Shown here: piece after piece, positions 23,949 to 37,900 of the stretch
Layout of the letters: every line of letters begins with the position of its first letter
How positions within the stretch are numbered: the stretch's first letter is position 1
NCBI GenBank assembly: GCA_021613335.1
Contig: JAJTWR010000374.1
Coordinates: 1-64,000, forward strand
Direction: 5' to 3'
Length of the DNA: 64,000 nt
Source of the DNA: Whitmania pigra
Taxonomy: Eukaryota > Annelida > Clitellata > Hirudinida > Haemopidae
The notes under the pieces: model-generated
Databases searched by the model: none
The model's input: the letters and a program-made list of their open reading frames with translations, nothing else
What the model was told of the DNA's origin: nothing
Made by a program: the position numbers and the translations under genes

Positions 23949-25595
23949 ATGTTGGGACAAGATGAAGGAGAAGAAAGTGCTGATGATAACTGTGAAATTG
24001 CAGGTAAACATTTATTTACATATAGAGAATTGTCTAATTGTTTAGTGTGTTGTTTTATACCTTTAGTTGGTATTAGTAATTTGAATAAATATTTAAATAA
24101 AAATCATTTGGGGTCATCCATAAAGGACTTTCATAACAGCTCACTTATTTGTGATGTCCTTGTAGAAATCCTCAATTTTCTAACACATTTGGATTGTCTT
24201 TACATTCTCTCCCCCCTTGCCCACAAGAACCCACTTTGTAATCTAATCTTCCCTTAGTGAGGGCACCCTTTATATATAATTGTTTTTCTTCCTGGTTGGA
24301 ACTTATACAATATACATTAGATTAAAATCCATTCACCCTAGAGATTGATCAAAGGTTTTTTCTTTAAAAGTTTCCCAGCTCTCTAGATAAACAAAAACAC
24401 AATTTGCATCTGAATTTACAATAATATATATACAAATTAATAAATTTGATTTTTCCATTCATGAATATGCCAAACAGCAGGAGTCAGAATGTCAAACGAG
24501 AATGTACGGGAAAATGGAGCCTACATGGAGTTTGTTCCCCCCTGGAAGGAGGTGGATAGGAGTGGTGAGCCTGTCATGGATCACTTTGTTTCCATTGGAA
24601 ATGTTCTGGTGTTGGACGAGGAGCACATGAACGAGTGGCTGCATCAGCAAGACTCATCTGGAGACAATCATGCTTTTTCCAGGGGTTGGTTTTTATCTGG
24701 AAAATGAATTGCTCGCATGTTAGCACTGAGGTGGTGGTAATTAGACATTGCATTAACTTATCATGAGATCATGAATTATCTTGTTTAGAATGGCAGAGCA
24801 AAATCTCCCAGAGGCAAGTCCCTTCTGACTGCAAGTGCTTTGCGCGTCCAAATGATCTCTCAGATTGCTGCATGACCAATACCTCTGGCCAGAGCATGAT
24901 GGTTGATGATTCAATCCCCCTCCCTTGGGTGGACCAGAATTCAGATGAAGTCCCCCAAAAGCATGCTGAAAATTGGTCGTACTCATGTCCCTCTGTGAGT
25001 TTTCATGCCTTCCTATTTGAATCATTTATTTCTTAAAAAAAAAACAAAATCTTGGCATCTCTTGAGTTTTTTTCTATGGAACATTTTGCTGTTTTTAATG
25101 AACAAACATTTGAGATTTCAAATCATTGATGTTGTCTTTTGGAATTAATGAGTTTTCGCATATTTTTTACTTTGAGCGGGATTTTTGTTAAACGTTTGCA
25201 AATCAGATGATATTTATGGTGTTGTGCCTCATGATATTGGAAATGTCATTTAAGCAGTTGTTCCAACATTTTGGTAAAGGATTATTCCTGTCCTTTTTGC
25301 TATCATTTAACATTCAAGAATTGCATATCCTTAGGAAGCCAATAGGAGCCAGCTAGATCATGGAGTCTCAACATTGGAGGAGCCACTGACCAATCCTAAT
25401 GAATTTCACATTGGCCTTGGTGCTTTGCATAAGCATCAGAACAGACTTTACCATCATAGGCATCACCACCAGAGCAATTACTGCACCCAGTTGGGTAGCC
25501 TTCAGGAATTGGAGCAGTTTGATCTGAGGGAAAGAGTTCAAAAGTGGCTCATGACCATTGACAGGAGCAAGCCTGACTTTGATGAGATCACATAG
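23949..25595 (+). CDS. Unrecognised 241-aa protein, four exons
   Basis: Exons 23949-24003, 24481-24684, 24789-24994 and 25335-25595 join in frame with GT/AG borders (242 codons). The composition looks like real protein, but I do not recognise a family. N-terminus acidic (MLGQDEGEESADDN). Exon 2 holds MEFVPPWKEVDRSG and VLVLDEEHMNEWLHQQ. Exon 3 has a cysteine-containing stretch (SDCKCFARPNDLSDCC) and PLPWVDQNS. Exon 4 has a His-rich run (LYHHRHHHQSNY) and a final helix-like RVQKWLMTIDRSK. No signal peptide or membrane span is seen, so a soluble, partly disordered protein is likely. The first ATG is preceded in frame by a stop, which supports this start unless a further 5' exon exists. Confidence 0.7.
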
Positions 25596-26086
25596 TTCAA
25601 TTTTAAGCTCAATTTAGGAATCATTTAATTGGCTAGTGAATCAGTCAATCGAAGACTCTAGTTCCTTGAATTATATTTCTAAGCCTTTGCATTTTTCAAT
25701 TTGTTATAATTAATATTGTTTGAGTGTAACATCTTTATTTTTAGCAAATTTTTGGTTATAATTTGTTGGTTGTGGAGTTTTGGGGACAACACATATGGGA
25801 TTGTGCAGTGGCTTCACACATTTCCTGGCAATTCCTAGCTAAACATTATTACAATCTTTAATTTCATGATTTTGGAATGGCACATCTTGGGATGTTGTAA
25901 ATTAAATATAAACAACATTTGGCTCGTTACTAATTTTCAACATGTTCAAAATTATATTCCAATACATATAATCCCATCTAATCCTTTCCTAAATAGTACT
26001 TATGATCTTGTCTTTTAAATTTTTTTTTCTCAAAATTGAAGATTATAGCATGGAGGTGCATGTTCTGGAATAACTAAGGAATTTAT
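25596..26086. other. Convergent 3' region, unknown gene / TRMT1
   Basis: 491 bp between facing stop codons, AT-rich, presumably both 3' UTRs. Nothing else seen. Confidence 0.6.
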
Positions 26087-28185
26087 TCAGTTTGAACTTT
26101 CTTCACATGATTTCAGTTCGTGCTTATAAACACAGTCTTCACCATGTTGGCAGCAACCCTGCTGAAATCTCTTGCATGGATATTTAAGAGTTTCCTAAAA
26201 TATTAAATTTAAGGTGCAATTTAAAGATGTCCCAAATCTTAAAAGCAAGCACAACTACTGTTAAATCACTGAAAGGTATCCTACCTCCAAAATTCTTTTC
26301 TTGTTGACTTTTTCTCTAGTTGCCTCTGCCTTCCTTTTCTTTTCCTGAATTGTGTCTTCTCTTCCAGCCTTTGGCTTAGGTCCCCAGTACTTTGTAGGAT
26401 TGATCTGCCACCTTAGTAGACCATTCCTTCTCGAGGGTGGATTAGCATCTGGATGGGGAGTGAAGTTTGCCTTGAATTTTATCTCTTGTTTCAGGATGTT
26501 GTAAGCAACTGAGCCTTCTTTATAACGACTTTCGTTAACTGGATTGTCCTTTACCCAGCATCTCATTATGTCCTTCAGAATGCAGAATTATTATTAATAG
26601 GGTTCCAATACGTTGAAGTAGCCAGTGATGTTGATGGCGGGCACGGTTTTGCCATTACTTTATGACACAAACATAATGCGGGGTACTCGCATAAAGTGAA
26701 ATAAATATGATTAAATTAACTGAGTAAACAAACTTATTAGATTTAGACAAAACTGGACAAAGTTAAGGGGCTTAACTTTACGACAATAGCATTTATGTGA
26801 AAAAGCAAATTATAAAAGGCATTCGAAGGTAAAGCTTATACAACATACCCAAACTATGTCCATCGGGGCATCTGTTTTAAGCGAATTTCTGGCAGCATGT
26901 GAAAGGGAAACTTTGTAACCTCCATTCAAAAGAGCAGATCTAAAGTGTAAACAATATATATCATCATAAAGTAATTTTTATATATTACTATATATGGAGT
27001 GTTTTTTAACTGAATCAAGCACCTCAAAGGCAAAAATCCTGGGTTGATGCAATGAAGTGTTGAACACATGTTGTCGACATCATAGTAAAGGGGGTGCTGC
27101 TGCAGTTCCTCTCTGATGACAGTTAGAATTCCGATCATCCTTTCGCTCGTCTTGAACTCATCTTTCCTCTTCTCCAACATCAGTAGCAATTCATCCACAA
27201 ACTCTGGATTATGGATTGGGTCTGACCAGATGGGACCACCAAGGACATGCCTTCCCAAGCAGTTCTTACAGGCTCCTTCAACAGCTGTGGCACTGGATGG
27301 AATAAACTTGAAGTTTGACTCGTTTTCACCGGTCTGGACCTTCTCGCAGAGCCTCTGAAGGTGGAAAGACCCACAACCTGTACAGTGGAAAACATGGGAT
27401 AGCTTTGTGGCTGACTGCTTGACAGTTCTCTGGCTTGTGGAAACCCTGACAAAGACACGGCAATAGAAGTCGACACTGATGGAAAGGAGAGGTGTAATGT
27501 AGCGTGAATAACGATTGGCATGAGATTCGATGCTCCTCAAAAGAATTCTCAAAGCCAGCTCGTGGCAGAAGCGGGACTTGAGTGCCACAGAACCATAATT
27601 AGAATGACATTTTTCGGGAGAGTTGCCGCATAACACTGCCATGTCAGTGCATGTAACGGATAGCAGTCCTCCATCGGCCACACTCTGAATGGCAGCATCA
27701 AGAAATGGGGTAGGGGAACCATAAGGATCAAGGTCAATCACTTGGAATCTGTCAGAAAACTTTCTGCTTTGATACATGAGCATAGAGGCATCTGCAAAGC
27801 TTGGCTTGATGAGGTGACAAACTCCATTTTCAGCTGCATTCCTTTTGATGTATTCGACCGCATTCTGATCAAAGTCATTGGCCACTATTTCTGTCACATG
27901 AGGAATCTCAAGGGCAAACCGGATAGATCTTAGACCAGTCGCAGCAAGTGCTTCCAAAATTCTTATTTGTTTGACTTTCTGGTTAACTTTGGAATCCTCC
28001 ATTTCATTAGCATTCTTCTGTACATCTTCGCCAGAGCTTATCATTGTTGCTATTACCTGCGAAGTCACTGCAATTGACATATCTCTGTTGAACTCCTGGA
28101 CTGGATTATAAAATACATTCTTTGGAAAAAATATCTTTGCCTTTCCCTCAGTAATGATCTTGTCTTTTTGGTCATCTGATGCCAT
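26087..28185 (-). CDS. TRMT1: TRMT1, tRNA (guanine26-N2)-dimethyltransferase
   Basis: Makes N2,N2-dimethylguanosine at position 26 of nuclear and mitochondrial tRNAs from S-adenosylmethionine. Four exons: 27023-28185 (one long exon), 26849-26939, 26285-26572 and 26087-26194, giving 549 aa. The N-terminus has ITEGKAKIFFP and VFYNPVQEFNRD. The SAM site is LEALAATGLRSIRFALE (77-93). The catalytic loop is DLDPYGSP (151-158). Paired cysteines CTGCG and CKNC form the Zn site of the C-terminal domain, followed by GGPIWSDPIHN and RSALLNGGYKVSLSHA. Exon 3 carries DANPPSRRNGLLRWQINP. The last exon is a CCCH zinc finger, C521-x7-C529-x5-C535-x3-H539, as in animal TRMT1. An upstream in-frame ATG at 28206 exists, but the bases before 28191 look like a splice acceptor, so 28185 is preferred. 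Confidence 0.95.
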
Positions 28186-30103
28186 CGTTAATCTGACATA
28201 AAACAAATAATCTCATTACAGTAATTATTGGTCATAGGTTCGATTTATTTTCTATGTGTTGTTAGATTGAGCTCCACTTCAAGATGAGATTTTTTAACCA
28301 CTTGCTTGTATTTTAAGTAGGTCACAATGTCTTCTTAAATTTAAATGATAACCACAGAACTAAGTGATTTACTAAATATTACCGTAAAATTTCAAAATAA
28401 GTAGATAAAAGTGAAAATTGCTCCTTACCTCAATCCAAAGTTATTCAACGTGCAGCGAAGCACGTTGATAATACGGCGGTAAAGTCTAATGATTATATTT
28501 CTGACTAAATATATAAAAAGTAATTCCCCTCTTTGCTTTAATAAAGTGCTATCAATCGAAATGCAAAATAAAATTTTAATAAATATAATTTAACAAAAAG
28601 CCTTAGCACCAATTTGTAATCAGATGCATATTATCGTTAGCAAGAAATAAAAACATGAGCAGCAGAGTTTTCCTATTGACGCTTTCGCTTATCTTAGAAA
28701 ATTGCATTTTTTCGGGTTTTAAAAAACTTAAAATTTTTGTATTAAAATTTGTATAAATTATTTGAATATAAAATATTATATTGAAATTTATTTTGCATTC
28801 AAATTGTGTTAATAGAAGCAACTTAATATTCATTCTCTCTGATTGGATACCAACCCCACCTTAACATGATCGATTTGACACCCTTAGGCAGGTGCCGCCC
28901 ACTTGCTATGCATAGGGGAAATATAAATACGAAATTACACATTATGAGAAGTCCTAACCTAAGCTACTTCTGGTAGCTCAAGCCATTTTGTAAGCTTGTC
29001 ATCAATTTCTAGTTTTTCTAGGTTCTCCAGCGGAGGTTGTTGATGTGAAGCTATTTTTGTAAACTAGGGGTGCCTCGACTACTCCGGCGCGTTGACTCGG
29101 TATCCTGCTCTAATCTAGTTATGCAATGGGCATTAATTTAATTATCACCAATTACCACCATATGAGAAGTCCTACGTTTTTTTAATTTTCTGAACAATTA
29201 ACCAACAAAGTAATTCTTGTTTATTAATAATAACGCAATTCGAACTAGCAAGAACACATCAAATAATAGGATGTGGAATGGCTGTCTAAAAACTGAAAGA
29301 ATAAATTTAAAGAAATTCTTGCCATGCTTACACACTACAGGATCTTTACGGAGGAAGGTGGAAAATGAGGCCTAAAAAAGTATTATAAACTTATAAAAAT
29401 ATCCCGTTGGTATAGCACCTTATCGACTGCAAGACAACATGACAATTTAGATTTGCTAAAGAGATTTTGTGCTTAGACGTTATTTCTGAACCACTGTCAA
29501 AAGGGCAAACTTGGTTACTCGGTATGAAAAAATGAAATGCTATCCCATATTGCCCAGATCAAGTTATTGCGAGCTAATAATAATATTGGATAACAATAAA
29601 ATAATATGATACACGCCTATAATTTAGGTATATTTCAATTTGTAGCATTTTTGTGCTATTTTACAAAAAAAAAAAAAACAACTAAAAAATCCAATTTAAG
29701 ACGCTGGGAGCAAAATAGAAAACTTAGAACTTTTTTTGAAACCATAATTGAGGTTATTTAAATAAAATTGTTAAAACATTTTACTGTGTCCATTTTGTAC
29801 TTAATATACCAACGTGTTGTTTTTAAGCAAATATATAATGAATGTGAATAAAATTGTGAGTGTAGTAAAGATATCTCTTAAGTACCCCGTTTTATTCCAC
29901 CTTCTCCCACACAAACATTACGCAAAGAATTAATATTATAATTTACCACAAAATGACGAATCACTGATGTGATGATAGCACAACGCCTCGAAAATTATTA
30001 ATTCGCGCTAAAACACAATCTGTAAAAATGAAACACGAAACCAAATTTTTCACAAATCTCGTCAACGTGGCAACTACAGCGTGCTAACTCGCACAAATCT
30101 GTA
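28186..30103. other. Intergenic, no gene seen
   Basis: 1.9 kb upstream of TRMT1 and downstream of the stomatin gene. It holds an A-run near 29658-29672 and AT-rich DNA. One low-complexity minus-strand frame (28603-28833) is not credible. It presumably includes the TRMT1 promoter and a 5' UTR intron ending at about 28191. Confidence 0.55.
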
Positions 30104-33100
30104 TCATAAATCCACGTTGCATTCCATTAACTGAGAGGCTAAGGAACTTTTTGAAGACGATGATGTCGGTGTTGAGGAGGAACGTGGCCTCATAAAGTTG
30201 GAAAGGAGTCCGATGGGTAGAGGAAAGATTATGGTGGAGTTCTTCTCGGCGGAGATGGTATTGAGAGTCTGGAGGTACCTTAGTTGAAGGGCAGTGGTGG
30301 ATTTGTTGATAATATCAGATGCCTCTTTTAGAGAATGGGCTGCCTGGTTTTCACCTTCTGCCGCGATGACCTGGCAATGATAATGGAAACATGATGGTAA
30401 TAATTACCTAATATGATATCAATAATCGCCATGGCAAAGATGAGAATGTTGATGATGATGATGATGGTGATAATGCAATGATGAGTAATGGAAATGTACA
30501 AAATTTCGCGATGGACCACTTGGCATGGAGGCGATAAAAACGTTGGAAGATAATGGATTGCCAATACTGATGCCTTAGCGACGTAATCTCAAAGAAGAGA
30601 TGACAATGATGATGATGACGATGACGATGATAATGACGGTCAGTCCAGTAATTTTTGGACTGAAAACTTCAATGTTGTCAATAACTTTTAGATTTAACGC
30701 GATGCTATCATCCACTCTCAAATGATTCATTGCTAACTAGGAGTCTAGTCACGATGAGTTATTTCCTATTTTCCAATGAACAATCTGAAGCAAAAGCAGG
30801 CCATCACTTTTCAAACTATTCATTATATCGTTTGAGAGTTATTTCCGATGGATCTTTAGAAGTCACGAAAGATTTCAAAACTCTTCCTAGTCAATGATTA
30901 ATCCCAGTGATTTAAGTGCATAATCCCAAGCACCAAAGCTTTACCAACCATCGGGAGGGATTGAAAATAATTTTAGAATGTCTACTTTTTTTACTTATTA
31001 TTCTCTGCATCGTCAGTTTCATTTTCTCACAATGATATTCTTGGAAAAAGAACGCGATCAACCTCATGTCATTCTACTTTCACTTTTTCCACCTCTAGTC
31101 ATCACTCGTCATTGAAATTATCAACATTATTTCGGTCACCGCGGTTTTTCGACAATATTTACTAATATGGAATAACTTCAATCCATAAACATTATTTTTG
31201 AATAAATTTGATTTTCTTATTTGCTTTATGCTTTAGCAGATGAAATCATTCATTCAAATTTAAATTAAGTCTTCACTCACCTTTGCCTTTGCTTCTCTAG
31301 TAGCTTCAGCTTCTGCAGCCATCGCTCGTTGCAACTGAATTGGCAATCTAACATCTTTGCTATAGGAATTATAAAAATAAAAAAATAAAAATGATAATTA
31401 TAATAATAAAAATGATAATAATGTGCTACCAATGTCCATGACTACAACAATAGAAAATTTGAAATTGATTTTTTTAATAGAACCATCTTAAATATGTTTA
31501 AATACTTAATATTACAATTTCGATGTAAATTACGCAAATTTATTCACTATCGATCAAAGATTTCAGCATTGAAAATAATGTTCTTCAAATCATAGTAATG
31601 ACGAGCTATCAATGAGTCTTGATAACGTTGATGCTATAGATGAAAAGATGAAGGTTGTGTACATCAGTTAAAGGAATACGCAGCCTCTTAAATGCGTGCC
31701 TCTTAAAATGATTAGATCACGATGTGCAGCACGTGTAGAAGAAAACTCTTTTAAATTTTACAAATTAAAAAGATATTTAAGCGGCACAATTTAATTTCGA
31801 TATAAAGATGAAAAGTGTCTACAAAAACAACACGTTGTCGATTGGTCGTTGTGATTAGTTGTAAGATTGCCATGAGTTAGCTTTTATTATATTATTATCA
31901 TTTATTTTATTATCACGAGTTAGCTTGTGCCTTTATTTTCAAATTCAAATTTTATTGGACTGCGTTGGAATCCGTCGATTAACACAGATAATAATACGAA
32001 CACATTACACTAAAACAGTTCAAAGGAGTATTCCGAGGGAAACGTTTTATCAACATTATAATGGTTTAGTCTCCTTAAACCAGTATAAATTAATGTTGTG
32101 TTATGTTAAATGCTTATCGGCGAGGGGATATCCTCAAATAATACATGTAATGTGACATTATTAAGTACCTAGGAGGACAAATCGAAAGTCTTTTGCAGAT
32201 AAAAAAAAGAAATTTTTTGTTCAATGTCTTCAAAAAAAAAATGCAATTAACTCTTGACCCATGACAATCTGCATAATTGAAATATCGAAAGACCGGAAGT
32301 ATAAAGACATGAAACAGCATATCATGCCATCGCAATTAACCGCCACAACTGGAGAGTTTTACAAGAAGATTGAGGAAAAGACATCAAGGCAATGGCGAAG
32401 CTAAGGCGGATTTTTTGATTTTGAAAGCGCAGACGAGAATGTCGGAAAGAGAGAACCTTGAATGAGGAAGAAATTTTATGAAAAGGTTGTGTTGACATAA
32501 AGCGAGAATATGCTGCCTGAGAGGTCCGAATGTAGGTCAGATTAATCTCCGAATGTAGGTCAGATCCTGAGCGTTTTGAGGATTCGGGGCAGAAACGTTC
32601 ATCGAAGAATATATATAGATATATATAAATTGATTTTGAAATAATTTCCGCGTTATTTGCAATAACGACAACCCACATTTCTACCCTCTCGACCATGATA
32701 CCCCAGTGCTCTGTGGCATCATCCAAGGTCTCCTGCATAGAGTTGGAAATTGCTTCCCTCTCCGACAGAATCTCGGAAAGATTTTTCGTCCCCAAAACAT
32801 TTCTAAGGATATTCAAAGACACATATATATTTTTTAGAAAGTTAATGACTTTAGTAAATAATTTTAGTTCTGCAATTCTTGCCTAATAAAAAAATACTAT
32901 GAAAATCGAATGTGAGATTAATTATTAAATTGCGATTTATTCTTACCTTTCACATAAAATCTTTTAAATCAATATTTTTATAACTATATCATTTATTATT
33001 CTAAATAATGTTCCTTAATTAATACTTAAATATTGGTAATTAAAAAAAATTCTCAAACCTAAGTGTGGTCTGTGCGAGGAGCCTCGTGGAATGGTGTGCA

Positions 33101-34953
33101 TTCTCAACGTTGGCCACACTGACGGTGGCATTACTCACCCTGTAGTATACCACTGCGTCGACGCTTACTGTCACGCTGTCCTTCGTAAGGACCTTGTCGA
33201 TAAATGCATCAGTACTTATGCTCAAGTGATGATCTACTGAACTACCAATTTTATGTTCCACACAATTTCAAATGCAGCTCAGTTATTGAATATTATTCGA
33301 CCGAGCGCGATCAAGGATAGAATTGGATTTAACGTATAAAAAAACATCGGGAAAACAAATAGTCTGTCTTGTTTGTTTGATGTGGACATCAAATGGAAAT
33401 AGTAAGCGATAGCAAACCCACTTCCTGAGGAGGTACGTCAAATGAAACTGTTCTCAGGTCGACCTTTGTGTAACTCTCGATGCATGGCAGCACGAAGAAT
33501 ATTCCTGTCAAATATAATCAAAAATTAATAATCATTGACGATAACAACAACAACAACAACAATAGTAATAACGATAAGTAATTTATAAGAAGTCATATGC
33601 ATAGCTTCAGATTATCATAACATCTGTTAGTTTTTCGTTGAATTGGTTTGCAGCGAGAACTAATATTTTTTAGTCATTAAAAATGGAAAATCTCCAAGTC
33701 AATAACATCAAGTCGTTGTTTCAACCTGGACCCTTGGCTCCGCCATGAAGAAGGCGACCTAACCTAAAAATGACTGCTCTTTCGTATTCTTGGACAACCT
33801 AAATCATGACAGTGAAATACACAATAAAATCAATTTCTTACTTTTATTAAATTGAAAACCAAAACTAAATTACGAAAATATTATTTATATGGTCTAACAA
33901 ACCGTTGTAATTAATGAACAATTTTAACGTGGTTAATTACTTTTTTAATTTTTTAATCTATTTTATTAGGTTCAATGAAATCTATTACACTAGGTTCAGA
34001 CGAGGTTAAATTCGATTAAATTTCTTCGTTGCGTGACAATAAAAATAATTTTTCAGTAATTAATTCTAGTGGTTACGAAGACATAGACTCTGCAATTAAA
34101 TTCATGTGTTAAGCATAAATCCTAAAATTTTCACCTTGATCTACATGTATATGCAATATGGTTTATTTATCTAATTTATTTTATAAAATAATCAACCTTG
34201 CGCTAAAATAGTACTGTTATAACGTAACAATAATTAAATAAGAATTATTTAAAAGCTTGCATTAGTCGCATTAATTTACTTGCAGAACATTGCCGTGCTC
34301 ATATTTTATGCTGTTTATTTGCTTACATTTAAAATATTTAAGTGGTAGACATTTAAATTCGAATAACAATTTTTAATAACAAAATTTTAAATATCAAGGT
34401 AATCATTTTAATGTGTAATCTACATCTTTATTGTAGCTTCACTTACTCTGAGACAAATACAGAGTGAAACTGGGAGTGTAAAAGCAATTAGGATCCATGA
34501 CAAGACAGTCAACATCCACCCACAAAATCCGAGACCTGGACGAAAGTCATCGCCTGTAAAAAAAAACAGTCTCTGTTTTATGATACTTTGTATTATGATA
34601 TTATGATATATTATAAATGGATATTATAAAATGGTGGTATAGAGAATAAAAACGGAATATGTTTCTTGACAAAAATAACAATGACACAAAAGAAATATCG
34701 AATGTTTTGAATTTGTGCCATCAAGATGCTTGTTTTAATGTAAATCATTACCGTTCTGCTATTCGACAGCTTACTGTGGTGAGGAGATTTGGGGTAATAG
34801 TTTGAGCTGCTGCAAGTGAATGTAAATTTGGTCTACTATACTTTACTAAACATCACTCTCAGGATAAATATTAAGCTTACATTCGAATAAATGCAATCGA
34901 TGTGACCTTGCTGAATTTATTGAAGTCGAGTTTAAACAAAGTAATCGTTGCAT
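30104..34953 (-). CDS. Stomatin / band-7 (SPFH) family membrane protein
   Basis: Hairpin-anchored SPFH scaffold protein that oligomerises at cholesterol-rich membrane and modulates channels. Exons: 34447-34553, 33726-33798, 33422-33504, 33059-33192, 32677-32802, 31281-31359 and 30104-30370, all joining in frame. Motifs: CGWMLTVLSWILIAF (membrane hairpin), QEYERAVIFRLGRLLHGGAK, FVLPCIESYTKVDLRT, LTKDSVTVSVDAVVYYRV, STRLLAQTTLRNVLGTKNL, LSEREAIS, LDDATEHWGIMVERVEIKD, LPIQLQRAMAAEAEA, LQLRYLQTLNTISAEKNSTI and IIFPLPIGLL, followed by a Ser-rich tail. The first exon is tentative: 34881-34953 starts at an ATG, ends GAA-T before GTAAGC, and supplies the one-base phase needed, making 313 aa. Without it the N-terminal 24 residues are unknown. 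Stomatin, STOML3 and podocin branches are not distinguished. Confidence 0.9.
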
Positions 34954-37900
34954 TAAGGATATGTTTGAATCAGCCTTCGAGCTAGGCTCATGCCTGCTTT
35001 CAGAGACAAAAGAATAATGAACTCGTCTTGTCGTTTCCAAGACAACGACGTAAATAAATCGATGGGGCTTCTCGTTATTGCCTGAAGAAATGAAAGCTTG
35101 GAAAAAGCTGTTCCTTTTTTGACTGACCCTAAAAGTAGCTATTATATATAGAAAATCATAAGATACACTTCCACTCAATAAATATTGTTTGCACGACATT
35201 TGGAATAATAAAGTAATTTGAAAGGGCATGTGTTTAACCGAGTTAGATCCTCAATAGATGAAGGTATGGAGGAGTAAAGTCTTGGGAACTTATAACATTG
35301 AATTGAGAATAATTTATGTGTGGATTTGGAAAATGATGGACTACATTCATGTGCATTACGTAGAAAGTGTGAGGGATTGTTATGGATATTGCTTGATATG
35401 AAAAAAAAACCAGAGAATATTTTTGGAAGAGAATTGAAATCATAAGAAAATATGAAAAGAACAATTTATAAATTACGAATATTTTATATATTTAACAGAC
35501 CATTGTTAGAGAAGGCAGAGGCAGTTGGTGATAATAAGAAAATTATTCCTACAATCCGTTTATGCAACACAGTCAATTGATGTAAATGTGTGTTATAAGT
35601 AGATGCCCATTATTGCAGTAAGTTAGATAAGGGTAAATAAGAGAAGTATAACAGAAGAGCTACTTTTGTGTCAATAAATGGCCGAATTCTAGAAATTACA
35701 CAAATATTCTTAAAAATAAATATTCTTTACTTAAAGAAGATATAGCTCAAAATTTCAGAAATTCAACAGTGTTGGCTTTAAGATCGAGTTTGAATCAGAT
35801 ATTGAAGGTAAGCTGAAGTTAAAATTCCTTGCTGCATTGGCCTACGGCATAATTAGAGCAGCTTTTAGTGTACTCGCAAACTGTTTTCCAGAAGATGATA
35901 ATTAAACTACTTTTTTTTTGAATTTGTCATGTAAGAAATTGTCTATTAGCGCAACTGTCATGGAACAAAAATGATCTTACCAACCAATTAAGGCAATGAA
36001 GGGCTAGTGACTCTAATGCATTTAATTTCGAAGACTTCAATGGCTTGTCAGATTAACATTCGGGTAATGGACGTTCTACATAATTTTTATATTTTTACAT
36101 GTTAGTTACAAAAACCAACACCGCCATCGTTATATTTATTATTATTAATAAATTTTTTAACATTGTTATTGTTAGCATCAGCGTCTAAACCGTCACAACT
36201 CACTCATAATCATCATAACTCACTCTGGTAATGGTAGGACACTTTGCGTTTTCTAGTTACAGTAAACACTCTCGCTTCTTCCGCGTGCGTGAAGTCGCTT
36301 CTGTCTTCCGTCGATTTTTTCATTTATGATTCATCTGCTAATAGAATTACATTGAGAATGAGAATTACAATAACAATTACAATGCACTGAATAAATTAAT
36401 TCATTCATGACTGATTCAAAGAACAAGTATTGATAACTTTTTTCCGCGACCATCAAGTTGAGAAGTATGAAACAAAACCAAAAACTCCAAGTTCACTCGA
36501 TACTCAGAGGTAAGTGGGCTGTCTATCGGGTGATCTGAAAGTAACTCCTTATTTATAACGCTTTGCAATTTGTTCACACATTGTAATATTTTTTTCAGAT
36601 TTTTTGTCTACATTCTACGCCATACTGGAATTAAATCCACGTTATTGTTTTTTCTTAGATTGACTTTTGTTGAAATTTGTTTGAAATGTTCTGAGCCATG
36701 GTTGACTCGACCAAGGTTTAATTTTGATAATGATATTTTGGGTGTTAATGATGTTGATCGTGTTTGGTGATGATGATAACGATGATGTCATCACTGCTGA
36801 TACAATTATTACTCAAGTCAATTTTTAAATAGAATAAGCTACATACTTTCGTCTCCGATTTATTGTTTGTAAGAATTATAGTTTAGAAAAAAAAGATAAA
36901 TATTGCAAAATAGGCAATCACCTGTTACATATTAGAACATTTGTATACCGCCGCATCCAAGGGGCGCTTTTTGGCTGTGCAAGATGGGTTGCGAACACGA
37001 CACGTAACGACTTATCTTAGGATAAAATTTGGCGACAGAATGATGACTATTGAGCTAATGAGAGCTTCGTTACAGAGGTTAACATATAGCAGAACACCTG
37101 AAATCAAATATGAATTTGATATTTAATCGCACTTATTACCTTAAAAAAATGTATAAACAAAAATACAATTTAAATAAATAAGAATTACAAACCTTGACTC
37201 TGCAACTTTTTGGAAAATATGAGGCGCTAATTATCTGCAAATGTGTATATATTTGAAGTTAACTGCACTAAGAAGAATGGAAGAAATGAATGGAATAAGC
37301 AGAGCTCCAAGCCACAGACGTAGAAGAAAGACTCCGACGTGTCACGAGGCATCGTAACGATTCGAGGCTTTTTAAATTCAACACCCATCAGAGCATCGAT
37401 GCAGTGCCGTTTTATCAAGCAATCGTCAAAGGCTACGATGACATACAACATAGCGTCTAGTATCCGAAAGTTTTTTTTTGTATTCATGACAATTAATTTA
37501 GTATAACCTATTAAAAAAAATTTAAATCAATGTTTGGGTATCCAAATGACTCTACATCATGAGACGAAGTTATTCGAAGCATTTTAGGAAGCCTTGTAGT
37601 ACATGACCGATGAGGACATTTTCGAAATGACTTGATCTTAGTGACCTTATGGTACGTACATGGTGTGAAAACTGTAGAACATACTGATGAATGAAAGAAA
37701 AACCATTGAGAAAATGCGGCTGAAAATTAATTAACATGGCAAAGAGAGCAGAATCGGAGAAAATTTTCAGAAGCACGACCTTGATGAAAACAAATCGTGG
37801 CTTTAAAATTTCGAATAACGACGCCAAATTGTCGTTTTTACGAAAATAATACGACATGAAATTACTAAACAATAATGAAGACTGACGTCTGAAACCATTC

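Noticed and set aside
32322..32822. 166-codon minus-strand open frame
   Set aside because: Only the first part (to 32677) is a real stomatin exon. The rest is read-through into an intron after a donor whose phase fits the next exon exactly.
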